17,504 nt of DNA from Lachnospiraceae bacterium. Its GTDB lineage: Bacteria; Bacillota; Clostridia; Lachnospirales; Lachnospiraceae. The DNA lies in assembly GCA_015057205.1 (NCBI GenBank), contig SVEW01000039.1:1-17504 (forward strand). Reading direction: 5' to 3'. The notes below the pieces were generated by a model. That model did not search any database. It saw only the letters and a program-made list of their open reading frames with translations, and had not been told where the DNA came from. Of the stretch, positions 1 to 6,435 are shown one piece after another (position 1 is the stretch's first letter; every line of letters begins with the position of its first letter). A program made the translations under genes and the position numbers.

Positions 1-2
1 CG

Positions 3-47
3 CCGGTGCGCGCAAGCATTTGCTTGCACTGTTCATCTGCGCACCGG
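3..47. repeat. Inverted repeat with nested hairpin; diverged copy of the repeat at 6436-6740
   Basis: Outer 9-bp arms CCGGTGCGC (3-11) and GCGCACCGG (39-47) are perfect complements. A second hairpin is nested inside: GCAAGCA (12-18) and TGCTTGC (21-27) with a 2-nt loop. Bases 22-42 resemble part of the repeat block near 6684-6706: GCT-C/T-GCACT, a short variable stretch, then TCATCTGCGC. By my hand alignment 18 of 21 bases match. I read it as the end of a diverged family member running off the left edge. Its function is unknown. Confidence 0.5.
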
Positions 48-66
48 TCGCATCCATAGCGTAGCA

Positions 67-114
67 TTTTTTGTGTAATAGGAAATTCAAAGAAATTTCC
101 TATTACACAAAAAA
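67..114. repeat. 21-bp perfect palindrome, 6-nt loop
   Basis: The arms at 67-87 and 94-114 are perfectly complementary over 21 bp and the loop is 88-93. The arms begin with six T and end with six A on the plus strand, so on both strands the run after the stem is A, not U. It is therefore not a conventional intrinsic terminator by itself, although its A-run (109-114) supplies the U-tract of the minus-strand terminator at 109-148. It could be a miniature mobile or dispersed palindromic element. Confidence 0.7.
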
Positions 115-148
115 GTGCGTAAGTTTTTGTTACACGCCACTTACACAC
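109..148 (-). terminator. Intrinsic terminator of the hypothetical membrane protein gene
   Basis: Read on the minus strand: GTGTGTAAGT (148-139), a 14-nt loop, ACTTACGCAC (124-115), then six U (114-109). The 10-bp stem contains one G-U pair. It lies 13 bases after the stop codon at 162. Confidence 0.7.
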
Positions 149-161
149 TTTACTCTTTCGT

Positions 162-665
162 CTATTCACACCCCCTATGAATTTCCTTTGCCAACTTTTT
201 CGCCAGAGGAAACGCTACACACGACCGCTGTGGTCGCTTCTCATATTCATCTCGAAAACAATATATCCTCTCGTCACCTTCTTCCATGCATAAAGCCACG
301 CATTTAATCTTCAGCGAGTCATTTTCCGGTTCAATAGTCACGGGCTTCTTAAACTCCACAATAACTACCCCCTCATCGCTCCCCAAATAATCTACCCTTT
401 CGTTCTCCAATCTCATTGCAGAATCAATCTGGTCATCCTTAGAAAATCCTTCCTTAACTGCATTTGCAATAATTTGTGACAGCTTACACATTGTTTCATC
501 CTTGAGGGGTACCTCTTTCCCCTGGCAATAAAACTTCATATCCTTAACCAGAGAATTCATTTCTACGCTTTCCGATTGCACTGTTTTTACAATCCCCACG
601 ACGATACAAATTAACAAGATAATTCCCGCTAAAATACGCTTATCTGTCATTTTGATTGTCTTCAT
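162..665 (-). CDS. Hypothetical single-pass membrane or exported protein
   Basis: I do not recognise the family. The 167-residue protein has a basic N-terminus, one hydrophobic segment at about residues 12-29 (rich in Ile, Leu and Val) and then a soluble, mostly charged domain with five or six cysteines, so it is probably anchored by its N-terminus with the domain outside the cell. I chose the ATG at 665 because AAAGGAGG lies about 12 bases upstream. The ATG at 677 touches that Shine-Dalgarno sequence and cannot use it, and the longer reading up to 716 has no ribosome binding site. The gene is a single unit with its own sigma-A promoter (733-762) and terminator (109-148). The cysteine-containing soluble part could hold disulfides, but nothing in the sequence points to a specific role. 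Confidence 0.75.
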   Translation of the reverse strand: MKTIKMTDKRILAGIILLICIVVGIVKTVQSESVEMNSLVKDMKFYCQGKEVPLKDETMCKLSQIIANAVKEGFSKDDQIDSAMRLENERVDYLGSDEGVVIVEFKKPVTIEPENDSLKIKCVALCMEEGDERIYCFRDEYEKRPQRSCVAFPLAKKLAKEIHRGCE

Positions 666-732
666 TTTTTTGCACATCCTCCTTTTGTCCTTAGTTCCTT
701 CATACTTCCTGCGCAATCAAACAATTTTTATG

Positions 733-762
733 ATTCTAACACACTTTTTTTAATATTGTCAA
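733..762 (-). promoter_or_regulatory. Sigma-A promoter for the gene at 162-665
   Basis: On the minus strand: -35 TTGACA (762-757), 18-bp spacer, -10 TAGAAT (738-733). The -35 is perfect and the -10 is five of six. The expected start is near 726, giving a leader of about 60 nt. Confidence 0.7.
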
Positions 763-779
763 TATTTTCGCACTAATTC

Positions 780-818
780 AAAAACCACAGACAATCCGCC
801 ATGCGCACTATCTGTGGT
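780..818 (-). terminator. Probable terminator after the spoVAE-lipoprotein unit
   Basis: On the minus strand ACCACAGA (818-811) pairs with TCTGTGGT (791-784) across a 19-nt loop and is followed by a short U run. It lies about 20 bases after the stop of the lipoprotein gene. The stem is short and the loop long, so it is of moderate quality. Confidence 0.55.
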
Positions 819-839
819 CTCTTTTGCGTCTACACGCTA

Positions 840-1139
840 CTACTGATGATTCTCTTCATGATCTTTATGCTCTTTGTCATCCTCGTGGTCGTCGTGATGT
901 TCTTCTTTCTGATTCTGCTCCTCATCGTTGTCTGTCAAATCATCTACGCCATCTTCCACGCCATCCACCATATCATCCACCGCATTTCCGGTTCCATCTA
1001 CTACGTCATCTACCGCATCCCCGGCATCATCTACCACGGAATCCTCTTCGTTGTGATTCTTATCATCGCTGCAGCCTACGGCAAACGCCAGCACGCCGCA
1101 AAGCATAAAGCCCAACAAATAACGTTTGAAATTCTTCAT
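840..1139 (-). CDS. Small acidic, His-rich lipoprotein encoded after spoVAE
   Basis: The 99-residue protein has a signal peptide (residues 1-22) ending in a lipobox, Ala-Val-Gly-Cys, with the lipidated Cys at 23. The mature part is unusually acidic. Residues about 33-66 repeat short units of Val/Ala-Asp-Asp and Val-Asp-Gly, and the last 20 residues are mainly His, Asp, Glu and Lys, which suggests divalent-metal binding (inference). The ATG at 1139 has GGAGG 6 bases upstream; the longer frame up to 1199 has none. It lies 56 bp after spoVAE on the same strand, so it may be made in the forespore, either from the spoVAE promoter or from a weak sigma-G-like site at 1169-1197. I do not recognise a family. 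Low complexity may hide homology. Confidence 0.8.
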   Translation of the reverse strand: MKNFKRYLLGFMLCGVLAFAVGCSDDKNHNEEDSVVDDAGDAVDDVVDGTGNAVDDMVDGVEDGVDDLTDNDEEQNQKEEHHDDHEDDKEHKDHEENHQ

Positions 1140-1168
1140 GTTGCAATCCTCCAAAAACTCTTTTTTAA

Positions 1169-1197
1169 TATCATTTCCAAATATAGAGAAATTATTC
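1169..1197 (-). promoter_or_regulatory. Possible sigma-G promoter for the lipoprotein gene
   Basis: Minus strand: GAATA (1197-1193), 17-bp spacer, AATGATA (1175-1169). The -35 fits GHATR; the -10 differs from CATNHTA at the first base. The region is AT-rich, so chance similarity is possible. Confidence 0.35.
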
Positions 1198-1552
1198 ATC
1201 GTTTCATTTTCGAACGAAAAATAAAACTTGCCAAGTAGGAAAAAATCAGCGCTGCTCCAACCCCCGTAGCGCAGGAGGTAAAGCCACCGCAGAAAATGCC
1301 CATTAGCCCTTTTTCATCCACCGCCTCTTTCACTCCGTTCCACAAAACATTTCCAAAACCCAACAGTGGAACGCTGGCTCCGGCTTTCGCATAATTAAGA
1401 ATTGGTTCGTAGATTCCAAATGCCCCAAGCACTACGCCGGTGCATACCAAGAGCACCATAATCCGTCCGGGCATCATTTTTGTCTTTTCCATCAAAATCT
1501 GAGTCAGCGCACAAATAAGTCCTCCTACCCAAAATGCGTTTACATAATCCAT
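1196..1552 (-). CDS. spoVAE: Stage V sporulation protein AE (SpoVAEb type)
   Basis: A 118-residue integral membrane protein of the SpoVAC/SpoVAE family, part of the inner-membrane channel that moves dipicolinic acid into the forespore and releases it at germination. Visible features are the N-terminal motif FWVGGLICALTQ, a run of three to four hydrophobic segments, the conserved stretch around residues 58-68 (GASVPLLGFGN) and a Gly-rich segment with CGGF near residue 89. The length matches the family. The start is the ATG at 1552; a modest GTGAG-type site lies about 8 bases upstream. In other spore formers it directly follows spoVAD. Here natA, natB and a flavin-reductase-like gene lie between them. 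It has its own sigma-G-like promoter (1618-1647). Homology to the SpoVAC in this window is visible (shared VGGLIC near the N-terminus). Confidence 0.95.
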   Translation of the reverse strand: MDYVNAFWVGGLICALTQILMEKTKMMPGRIMVLLVCTGVVLGAFGIYEPILNYAKAGASVPLLGFGNVLWNGVKEAVDEKGLMGIFCGGFTSCATGVGAALIFSYLASFIFRSKMKR

Positions 1553-1587
1553 CTATCCATCTCACTTTCTAACCTCTCCCGCACATA

Positions 1588-1618
1588 AAATAAGCAGGGA
1601 AGTCTTCTCTTCCCTGCT
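1588..1618 (-). terminator. Intrinsic terminator of the natAB-flavin reductase operon
   Basis: Minus strand: AGCAGGGAAG (1618-1609 side), 6-nt loop, CTTCCCTGCT (ending at 1593), followed by TTATTTTAT. This is a strong GC-containing stem of about 10 bp lying 31 bases after the stop at 1649. It sits between the upstream operon and spoVAE and overlaps the predicted start of the spoVAE transcript. Confidence 0.85.
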
Positions 1619-1647
1619 AGTATGTGTACCTTATTCACTTTGTATGC
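1618..1647 (-). promoter_or_regulatory. Sigma-G-type promoter for spoVAE
   Basis: Minus strand: -35 GCATA (1647-1643), 18-bp spacer, -10 CATACTA (1624-1618). This matches the forespore sigma-G consensus GHATR-N17/18-CATNHTA at every position. The predicted start is near 1611, inside the terminator hairpin. Confidence 0.75.
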
Positions 1648-1648
1648 A

Positions 1649-2155
1649 CTATCGCGCCAGAAAATCTACCACTTCGCCAATGTACATGGTATGGTAATCT
1701 CCATCGGTGTAAAACTTCTCATGAATCTCCGTATCAAGAAAATTCTCCTCTAAAATCGGCACTTCTGCTATCTTACGACATACAATCGCAAAATGACATT
1801 CATCGATAAAGGGAACATCCTTGTGATGATTTACATGAAATCCGGTAGCCGCATATTTATCCTCATTGCGTCCGGATACCGCTCCGAAATACTTTAAAGA
1901 ATTCATCTGTTTTCCCTGGAAAAAGCTCAAAGAAAACGTATCAGAACAATCAATCAATTCTTTGGTATAGCGACTTTCTCTTACATAAACCGTCACCACA
2001 TGTTTGCCCCAAAGTTCGCCGAAACCACCCCAGGAAACAGTCATGCTGTTTGCCTTTCCGTCACTTTCCGCTGTCAGCAACGCAAACTCCCGTCCAATCA
2101 TCGTAAACGGGTTCATTTCAATCATTTCAACCGGCATATCCTGAAAAGTATGCAT
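1649..2155 (-). CDS. Flavin reductase-like FMN-binding protein
   Basis: A 168-residue protein of the flavin reductase-like / flavoredoxin fold. Near residues 35-50 is the family pattern ANSMTVSWGGFGELWG, where the backbone binds FMN. It is followed by a beta strand (HVVTVYVRESRYT) and the FSLSFF segment of the split-barrel core. Such proteins bind FMN and either reduce it with NAD(P)H or act as small electron carriers; the substrate cannot be told from sequence. The ATG has GGAGAGG about 6 bases upstream. Its start is 12 bases after the stop of natB, so it is the last gene of natA-natB-flr, which ends at the terminator at 1588-1618. A link between a flavoprotein and the exporter is not established. 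Confidence 0.85.
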   Translation of the reverse strand: MHTFQDMPVEMIEMNPFTMIGREFALLTAESDGKANSMTVSWGGFGELWGKHVVTVYVRESRYTKELIDCSDTFSLSFFQGKQMNSLKYFGAVSGRNEDKYAATGFHVNHHKDVPFIDECHFAIVCRKIAEVPILEENFLDTEIHEKFYTDGDYHTMYIGEVVDFLAR

Positions 2156-2167
2156 ACAACACCTCTC

Positions 2168-3352
2168 CTATCTTGAAAACATTATTTTTTCACTGTTGAA
2201 CATTCTTGTCATGATGAATACGCACACTGCCATAAAAATCAAATTGGAACCTACTGTCAATCCAACCTGTGCCATCGTATATTTCATAGAGAATATTCCA
2301 CTGAATAGCATAGCACTATTATATATCGGAATTGTGAACAACGACAACGCATGGTCCGTTCCACTCATGGAAGATACTACTGCAACAACAGTTCCTACCA
2401 GCATGATTGGGGATGCATAGCTTCCTGCCTCTTTCACTGTTTTTGCAAAAGTGGAAACGATGGAAAACAAACTAATAATCGTAAGTACCGTTGCCAACAC
2501 TGTCACACTAAGGGCAACATAATCCTTCACGGTATATACAGCCGCCGACAAATTCTGTTCGGATCCGCCCATTAATTTTGGCAACGACAATAACACACCT
2601 AACGTACTGGATGCACCACTCATAAGGGCAAATACGGAAAGGCTGATTACCTTACCAAGGGCAATGTTGCTTCGTTTTACCGGCGTTACCAACAAGGTTG
2701 CCATGGTACCACGCTCTTTTTCACCGGCAATAGCCTCCGGCGCTACCGCCATACAACCGCTCATCAGCATCATAATCAAAAGCATCGGCACCAGCATGGA
2801 AAATACCTGCGCTGTAGTGTCTGCTTCTGTTGCCAGGTCAAACTTCACGTCAGCATCTGCATTAATATCGAATTTATTTGACATGGTGGTTTCGTAGGAA
2901 TCGTAAGCTGCTGTAATGCTTCTAAAAAGTGCCTCCGATTCTTTAGCCGCGGAATTATAGTAAATTGCAATTTCCGGGGCCTTTTCCCCACTGGCAATGG
3001 CATCGTAAGCAAGTACATCTTCATCAAAGTTGTCCGGGAAAACCATAAGCACATCGGCTTTCTGATTCTCAATTTTCTTTTTCAATCCGTCAACCTTTGT
3101 AATGTCTGTTTTATGATATGTAATCTTTAAGGATTTTAGAATCTGTTTTGCCGATTCCGGTTCATTCACAGCATAAACCTTCGGCTTATACTCCTTGTCT
3201 GTTGCCATAAAATTCGACATCAGTTGTCCCATCAACGTATACATTACAAAAATAATGAGTCCCGGTAAAATGACCGTTGATAAAAACAATCGCTTATCTC
3301 CGAAAAAACGACGGAATTCCTTCTTAATAATTGTCAAAAGTTCACTTCTCAT
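2168..3352 (-). CDS. natB: ABC-2 type permease, NatB-like
   Basis: The 394-residue membrane subunit of an ABC exporter. Layout: one N-terminal membrane helix (about 20-40), a large extracytoplasmic domain (about 50-185) and a C-terminal block of five membrane helices (about 186-385). This is the ABC2_membrane_3 architecture of NatB. The segment EAIAGEKERGTMATLLVTPV (about 205-225) is the conserved coupling region of the family. In Bacillus, NatAB extrudes Na+; here that specificity is inferred from similarity and length only. The start codon overlaps the natA stop by 4 bases (ATGA), with GGAG 7 bases upstream inside natA, which indicates translational coupling. Confidence 0.85.
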   Translation of the reverse strand: MRSELLTIIKKEFRRFFGDKRLFLSTVILPGLIIFVMYTLMGQLMSNFMATDKEYKPKVYAVNEPESAKQILKSLKITYHKTDITKVDGLKKKIENQKADVLMVFPDNFDEDVLAYDAIASGEKAPEIAIYYNSAAKESEALFRSITAAYDSYETTMSNKFDINADADVKFDLATEADTTAQVFSMLVPMLLIMMLMSGCMAVAPEAIAGEKERGTMATLLVTPVKRSNIALGKVISLSVFALMSGASSTLGVLLSLPKLMGGSEQNLSAAVYTVKDYVALSVTVLATVLTIISLFSIVSTFAKTVKEAGSYASPIMLVGTVVAVVSSMSGTDHALSLFTIPIYNSAMLFSGIFSMKYTMAQVGLTVGSNLIFMAVCVFIMTRMFNSEKIMFSR

Positions 3353-4125
3353 GCCAGTTCTCCTTCCGTTTCTTCATAGATTTCAAAAAAGCGGTCCTCT
3401 AATCGTTTGCCATCGCATACTTCTTCCAAACTTCCGCAGGTTACCATGCGTCCCGAGATGATGATACCGACACGGTCGCAAAGCTTCTCAACCAACTCGA
3501 AAATGTGCGTAGACAGAATAATGCTCTTGCCTTCCTTCTTCAAATCCTTCAGAAAATCCGTTACCACTTTAGCGGTTATAACGTCCAAACCGTTGGTCGG
3601 CTCATCAAAAATAATAAAACGTGGATCATGTGCAATGGATACTACCAATGACACCTTCTGCTTCATACCCGTTGAAAGATTGGCCACTTTCACCTCAGCA
3701 AACTCACTGATGCCAAAACGGTCAAACAATTCTTTCTTACGTTCTTTCATGGTAGATGCATCTACCCCATGAAGGGTTGCGAAATAATCAAACAGATAAT
3801 TCGGTGTAAAAAAGTCCTCTAATTTTAACTCGCTGGTCAAAAATCCTATTTTCTTTCGTACTGCAATCGGTTCCTTAACAGAACTGGAACCATCCACTTT
3901 TATCTCCCCCTGATCCGGCTTAATCAACGTCGCGATCATACGAAGGGTAGTTGTCTTGCCGGCTCCATTCGGGCCTAATAATCCAAAAATCTCACCTTCA
4001 TAAGCTTCGAAGCTTAAGTTGTCCACTGCGACCTTTTTCTTGCTAGTGGTCTTTTCAAGCTTCATCTGCTTCTTACTTAACGTGAAGGTTTTTGAAATAT
4101 TTTCTACACGTAAAATTTCTTCCAT
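3349..4125 (-). CDS. natA: ABC transporter ATP-binding protein, NatA-like
   Basis: The 258-residue ATPase subunit partnered with the permease at 2168-3352. Visible motifs are Walker A GPNGAGKTT (51-59), signature LSTGMKQ (150-156), Walker B FIIFDEP (170-176) and switch His in STH (208). Between the first strand and Walker A there is an extended Lys-rich loop (about 17-32), as seen in NatA-type ATPases. The ATG has AGGAGG about 8 bases upstream. It starts 39 bp after spoVAD with no terminator visible between them, so low-level forespore readthrough is possible; a vegetative promoter candidate lies in the end of spoVAD (4164-4193). The Na+ export role is by family similarity. Confidence 0.88.
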   Translation of the reverse strand: MEEILRVENISKTFTLSKKQMKLEKTTSKKKVAVDNLSFEAYEGEIFGLLGPNGAGKTTTLRMIATLIKPDQGEIKVDGSSSVKEPIAVRKKIGFLTSELKLEDFFTPNYLFDYFATLHGVDASTMKERKKELFDRFGISEFAEVKVANLSTGMKQKVSLVVSIAHDPRFIIFDEPTNGLDVITAKVVTDFLKDLKKEGKSIILSTHIFELVEKLCDRVGIIISGRMVTCGSLEEVCDGKRLEDRFFEIYEETEGELA

Positions 4126-4163
4126 CTTTTGTCCTCCTATCCTTGGTCTTACCTTGGAAGTGT

Positions 4164-4193
4164 ATCATATTTTTCGGAAACTTTCAATCACAA
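4164..4193 (-). promoter_or_regulatory. Candidate sigma-A promoter for natAB
   Basis: Minus strand: TTGTGA (4193-4188), 18-bp spacer, TATGAT (4169-4164), overlapping the last codons of spoVAD. An alternative in the same place is TTGAAA with 17-bp spacing to TACACT. Both are imperfect. Confidence 0.35.
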
Positions 4194-5184
4194 CACCATG
4201 TGCGATTCCAGGAACGCTCCTTCCTTCGTTAAAACTCACCGTTGACAACAATGCTCCCGTTGGCACAAACAGCATTCGCTTTAAGTCTCCTGCCTGCACT
4301 TTGGGCAAATAGTGTGCTGCCAATACGGATGCCGCGCAGCCGCAGCCACTTCCACCACTTCCGGTTCCCTGTTCCGGCGAGTCATACATTTTCATTCCGC
4401 AATCCTCATGCTGTTGCGAGATATCAATCCCTTGTTTCAAAAGCAATTCCAATAGCAGTCTTTTTCCTACTGCACCCAAATCTCCGGTCACAATCCGGTC
4501 ATAGTCCTCCGGTTTTCGCCCAAAATCCTTTAGATTTGCTGCTATCAATGCCGCAGCCGCCGGTGCCATGGCTGCTCCCATGTTCATGGAATCTCTGACT
4601 CCGTAATCCACAATACACCCGGTGGTCATGCCGGTTATCCCCACGTCTTCGCTTTTCTCTGTTAGTAAAAAAGCGCCTCCGCCGGTCACCGTCCAGGTTG
4701 CGGAAAGTGGCCTTTGTCCTGCATACTCTAACGGCGTACGAAATTGTCGCTCTGCCGATGCAAAATGGCTACTGGTTAGGGCCACCACTTCATCTGCAAA
4801 ACCGGCCGCCACCGTCATGGCCCCAAGCCCCAATGCCTCTCCCACCGTGGAACAAGCTCCGTACACGCAAAATAGCGGAATCTGGAATTCTTTTACCCCA
4901 AAAGAGGTTGCTATGTCCTGCCCCAACAAATCTCCTGCAAACAGGTATCGAATATCTTCGCTTTTTCGCTCCGCTTTATGAAGCACTTTTGCAAGCAAGC
5001 GTGTTTGTAGGGCACTTTCTGCTTCCTCCCAGGTATTCTTGCCAAAATAGTCATCTTCCTCCACCGTATCAAATTTCGGTCCTAGCGGTCCCTGTCCTTC
5101 TTTTTTACCCACGATGGAGGCCCATGCCCTTATTCCCGGCGGATTTGTAAAGATAAGACTTTGCTTTCCACATTGTTTTTTCAT
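4165..5184 (-). CDS. spoVAD: Stage V sporulation protein AD (dipicolinate-binding)
   Basis: A 339-residue thiolase-fold protein that matches the usual SpoVAD length. SpoVAD sits on the spore inner membrane and binds dipicolinic acid for the SpoVA channel. Recognisable parts: N-terminal FTNPPGIRAWASIVG, the CVYGACSTVGEALGLG segment with Cys111 at the place of a thiolase nucleophile, GQRPLSATWTVTGGGAF, and the signature GSGGSGCGCAASVLA near residue 287. The ATG has GGAG about 8 bases upstream. It follows alaX and precedes natA, with neither spoVAC nor spoVAE adjacent, which is unusual. A sigma-G-like promoter (5213-5242) lies directly upstream and its -35 overlaps the alaX stop codon. Confidence 0.96.
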   Translation of the reverse strand: MKKQCGKQSLIFTNPPGIRAWASIVGKKEGQGPLGPKFDTVEEDDYFGKNTWEEAESALQTRLLAKVLHKAERKSEDIRYLFAGDLLGQDIATSFGVKEFQIPLFCVYGACSTVGEALGLGAMTVAAGFADEVVALTSSHFASAERQFRTPLEYAGQRPLSATWTVTGGGAFLLTEKSEDVGITGMTTGCIVDYGVRDSMNMGAAMAPAAAALIAANLKDFGRKPEDYDRIVTGDLGAVGKRLLLELLLKQGIDISQQHEDCGMKMYDSPEQGTGSGGSGCGCAASVLAAHYLPKVQAGDLKRMLFVPTGALLSTVSFNEGRSVPGIAHGVVIESFRKI

Positions 5185-5212
5185 CCGTCCTACTCCTTTT
5201 CGTTTTTGGTAG

Positions 5213-5242
5213 TAGGATGCACGCTTTTTATCATTTCTATAC
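5213..5242 (-). promoter_or_regulatory. Sigma-G-type promoter for spoVAD
   Basis: Minus strand: -35 GTATA (5242-5238), 18-bp spacer, -10 CATCCTA (5219-5213). It is a full match to GHATR-N17/18-CATNHTA. The predicted start is near 5206, giving a leader of about 22 nt that contains the Shine-Dalgarno sequence. Confidence 0.75.
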
Positions 5243-6391
5243 TTCTTTCAAAAATGCCGCTATTTCTTCTTTTTTCCCAACCAGGGTTCCCTGAATCATT
5301 GGTGGCTTCCCGCCGCCTTTTGCTGCAAACATTTCCTTTAGGTTTCCTTGCAATGCTTTCACATCTATGGTTTCACTTGCCATCATATAACGATAGGTAT
5401 CCGTATCCGTTTCCACCAGAACTGCTGCCAGCCTCTCCGCCTTTTCCCCTAAAGAATTCATCAGCTGGCGCTGTGCGTTGGCATCATAGCCTTTTTCAAA
5501 TGCAAGCAAAACCGGTGCTGCCTCCACTTCTTTTACTTTGCCTGCGATTACCTCGCTTAAAAGCTCCGCTTTTTCTGTCTTTAGTGTAGCTATTTCTTCC
5601 TTCAGCCTTGCAATTGCTTCCGGAACTTCTTCTGCTTTTACCGATAATGTCTTCATCGCCTCTTTTATCACACTGCGATTTTGCTGACCATATGCAACTG
5701 CCCGCTGTCCACAACATAACGTAATGCGAATGCCACCTTTGTAATTTTCCCAATTGGTTATGGTGATTACCCCCACCTCACCGGTAGTTTTCACGTGGGG
5801 TGCGCAACAGGCACAAACATCTACACCGGTGACGGTAACAAGTCGAATGGCTCCGTCAATCTCTTTTTTACTACGATAATCCGTTTTGTCCAGCACTTCT
5901 TTGTTTGGATATTCGCAGATGATTGGACGGTTTTGCCAAATAATTTTGTTGGCCTCTTTTTCCAATTCCCATAATTGCTCTTCCGTTAATGGTCCGGAAT
6001 AATCCACCGTCATAATCTCTTCTGTTAAGTGAAATCCCACATTGTTATAGCCATACTTGCCATACACCAGTCCGGAAAATAAATGCTCTCCGGAATGATG
6101 CTGCATCAGGTCATAGCGGTGAGCAAAATCAATTTCTCCTTGAAGGCACTGTCCTTCTTTCAAGTCTGCATCCACCGGAAGCGTATGCCAAATAATCCCT
6201 TCTTTTATTTGCACATCTTCCACCGGTATTCCTGCTAATGTTCCGGTATCCGGCGACTGTCCACCCTCTTCCGGAAAAAACAGCGTTTGGTCTAATTCTA
6301 TAAGTTTCTTTCCTTTTTCCTCTTTGATACACACAATCTTCGCTTCAAACCTGTTTTCATAAGGCATATCATCATATAACTTTTTTGTCAT
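5237..6391 (-). CDS. alaX: Alanyl-tRNA editing protein, AlaX-L type
   Basis: A 384-residue stand-alone editing enzyme that hydrolyses Ser (and Gly) wrongly attached to tRNA-Ala. It resembles the second half of alanyl-tRNA synthetase without the aminoacylation domain. Visible parts: a beta-barrel domain (about 1-95) with FFPEEGGQSPDTG, zinc-site motif HHSGEH (98-103), the second zinc motif CACCAPH (193-199) and a C-terminal DHHA1-like domain after a coiled-coil linker (about 235-285), ending with GGGKPPMIQG. Start: the ATG at 6391 has AAGGAG 8 bases upstream. The open frame continues to 6520, but that part is translated from a DNA repeat and has no ribosome binding site. No clear promoter is visible; TTAGCA-N18-TATATT at the repeat edge is only a weak candidate. 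Confidence 0.92.
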   Translation of the reverse strand: MTKKLYDDMPYENRFEAKIVCIKEEKGKKLIELDQTLFFPEEGGQSPDTGTLAGIPVEDVQIKEGIIWHTLPVDADLKEGQCLQGEIDFAHRYDLMQHHSGEHLFSGLVYGKYGYNNVGFHLTEEIMTVDYSGPLTEEQLWELEKEANKIIWQNRPIICEYPNKEVLDKTDYRSKKEIDGAIRLVTVTGVDVCACCAPHVKTTGEVGVITITNWENYKGGIRITLCCGQRAVAYGQQNRSVIKEAMKTLSVKAEEVPEAIARLKEEIATLKTEKAELLSEVIAGKVKEVEAAPVLLAFEKGYDANAQRQLMNSLGEKAERLAAVLVETDTDTYRYMMASETIDVKALQGNLKEMFAAKGGGKPPMIQGTLVGKKEEIAAFLKEV

Positions 6392-6435
6392 CTTGTTTTC
6401 TCCTTGCGAAATATATGTTAAAATGTTTGTTTTTG

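Noticed and set aside
67..114. 21-bp palindrome as an intrinsic terminator
   Set aside because: The run after the stem is A on both strands. The real minus-strand terminator is the adjacent stem at 115-148, which uses the palindrome's A-run as its U-tract.
801..1238. Long plus-strand open frames opposite the acidic lipoprotein
   Set aside because: They mirror the Asp/His-rich codons of the minus-strand gene, have hydrophobic low-complexity translations and lack a ribosome binding site.
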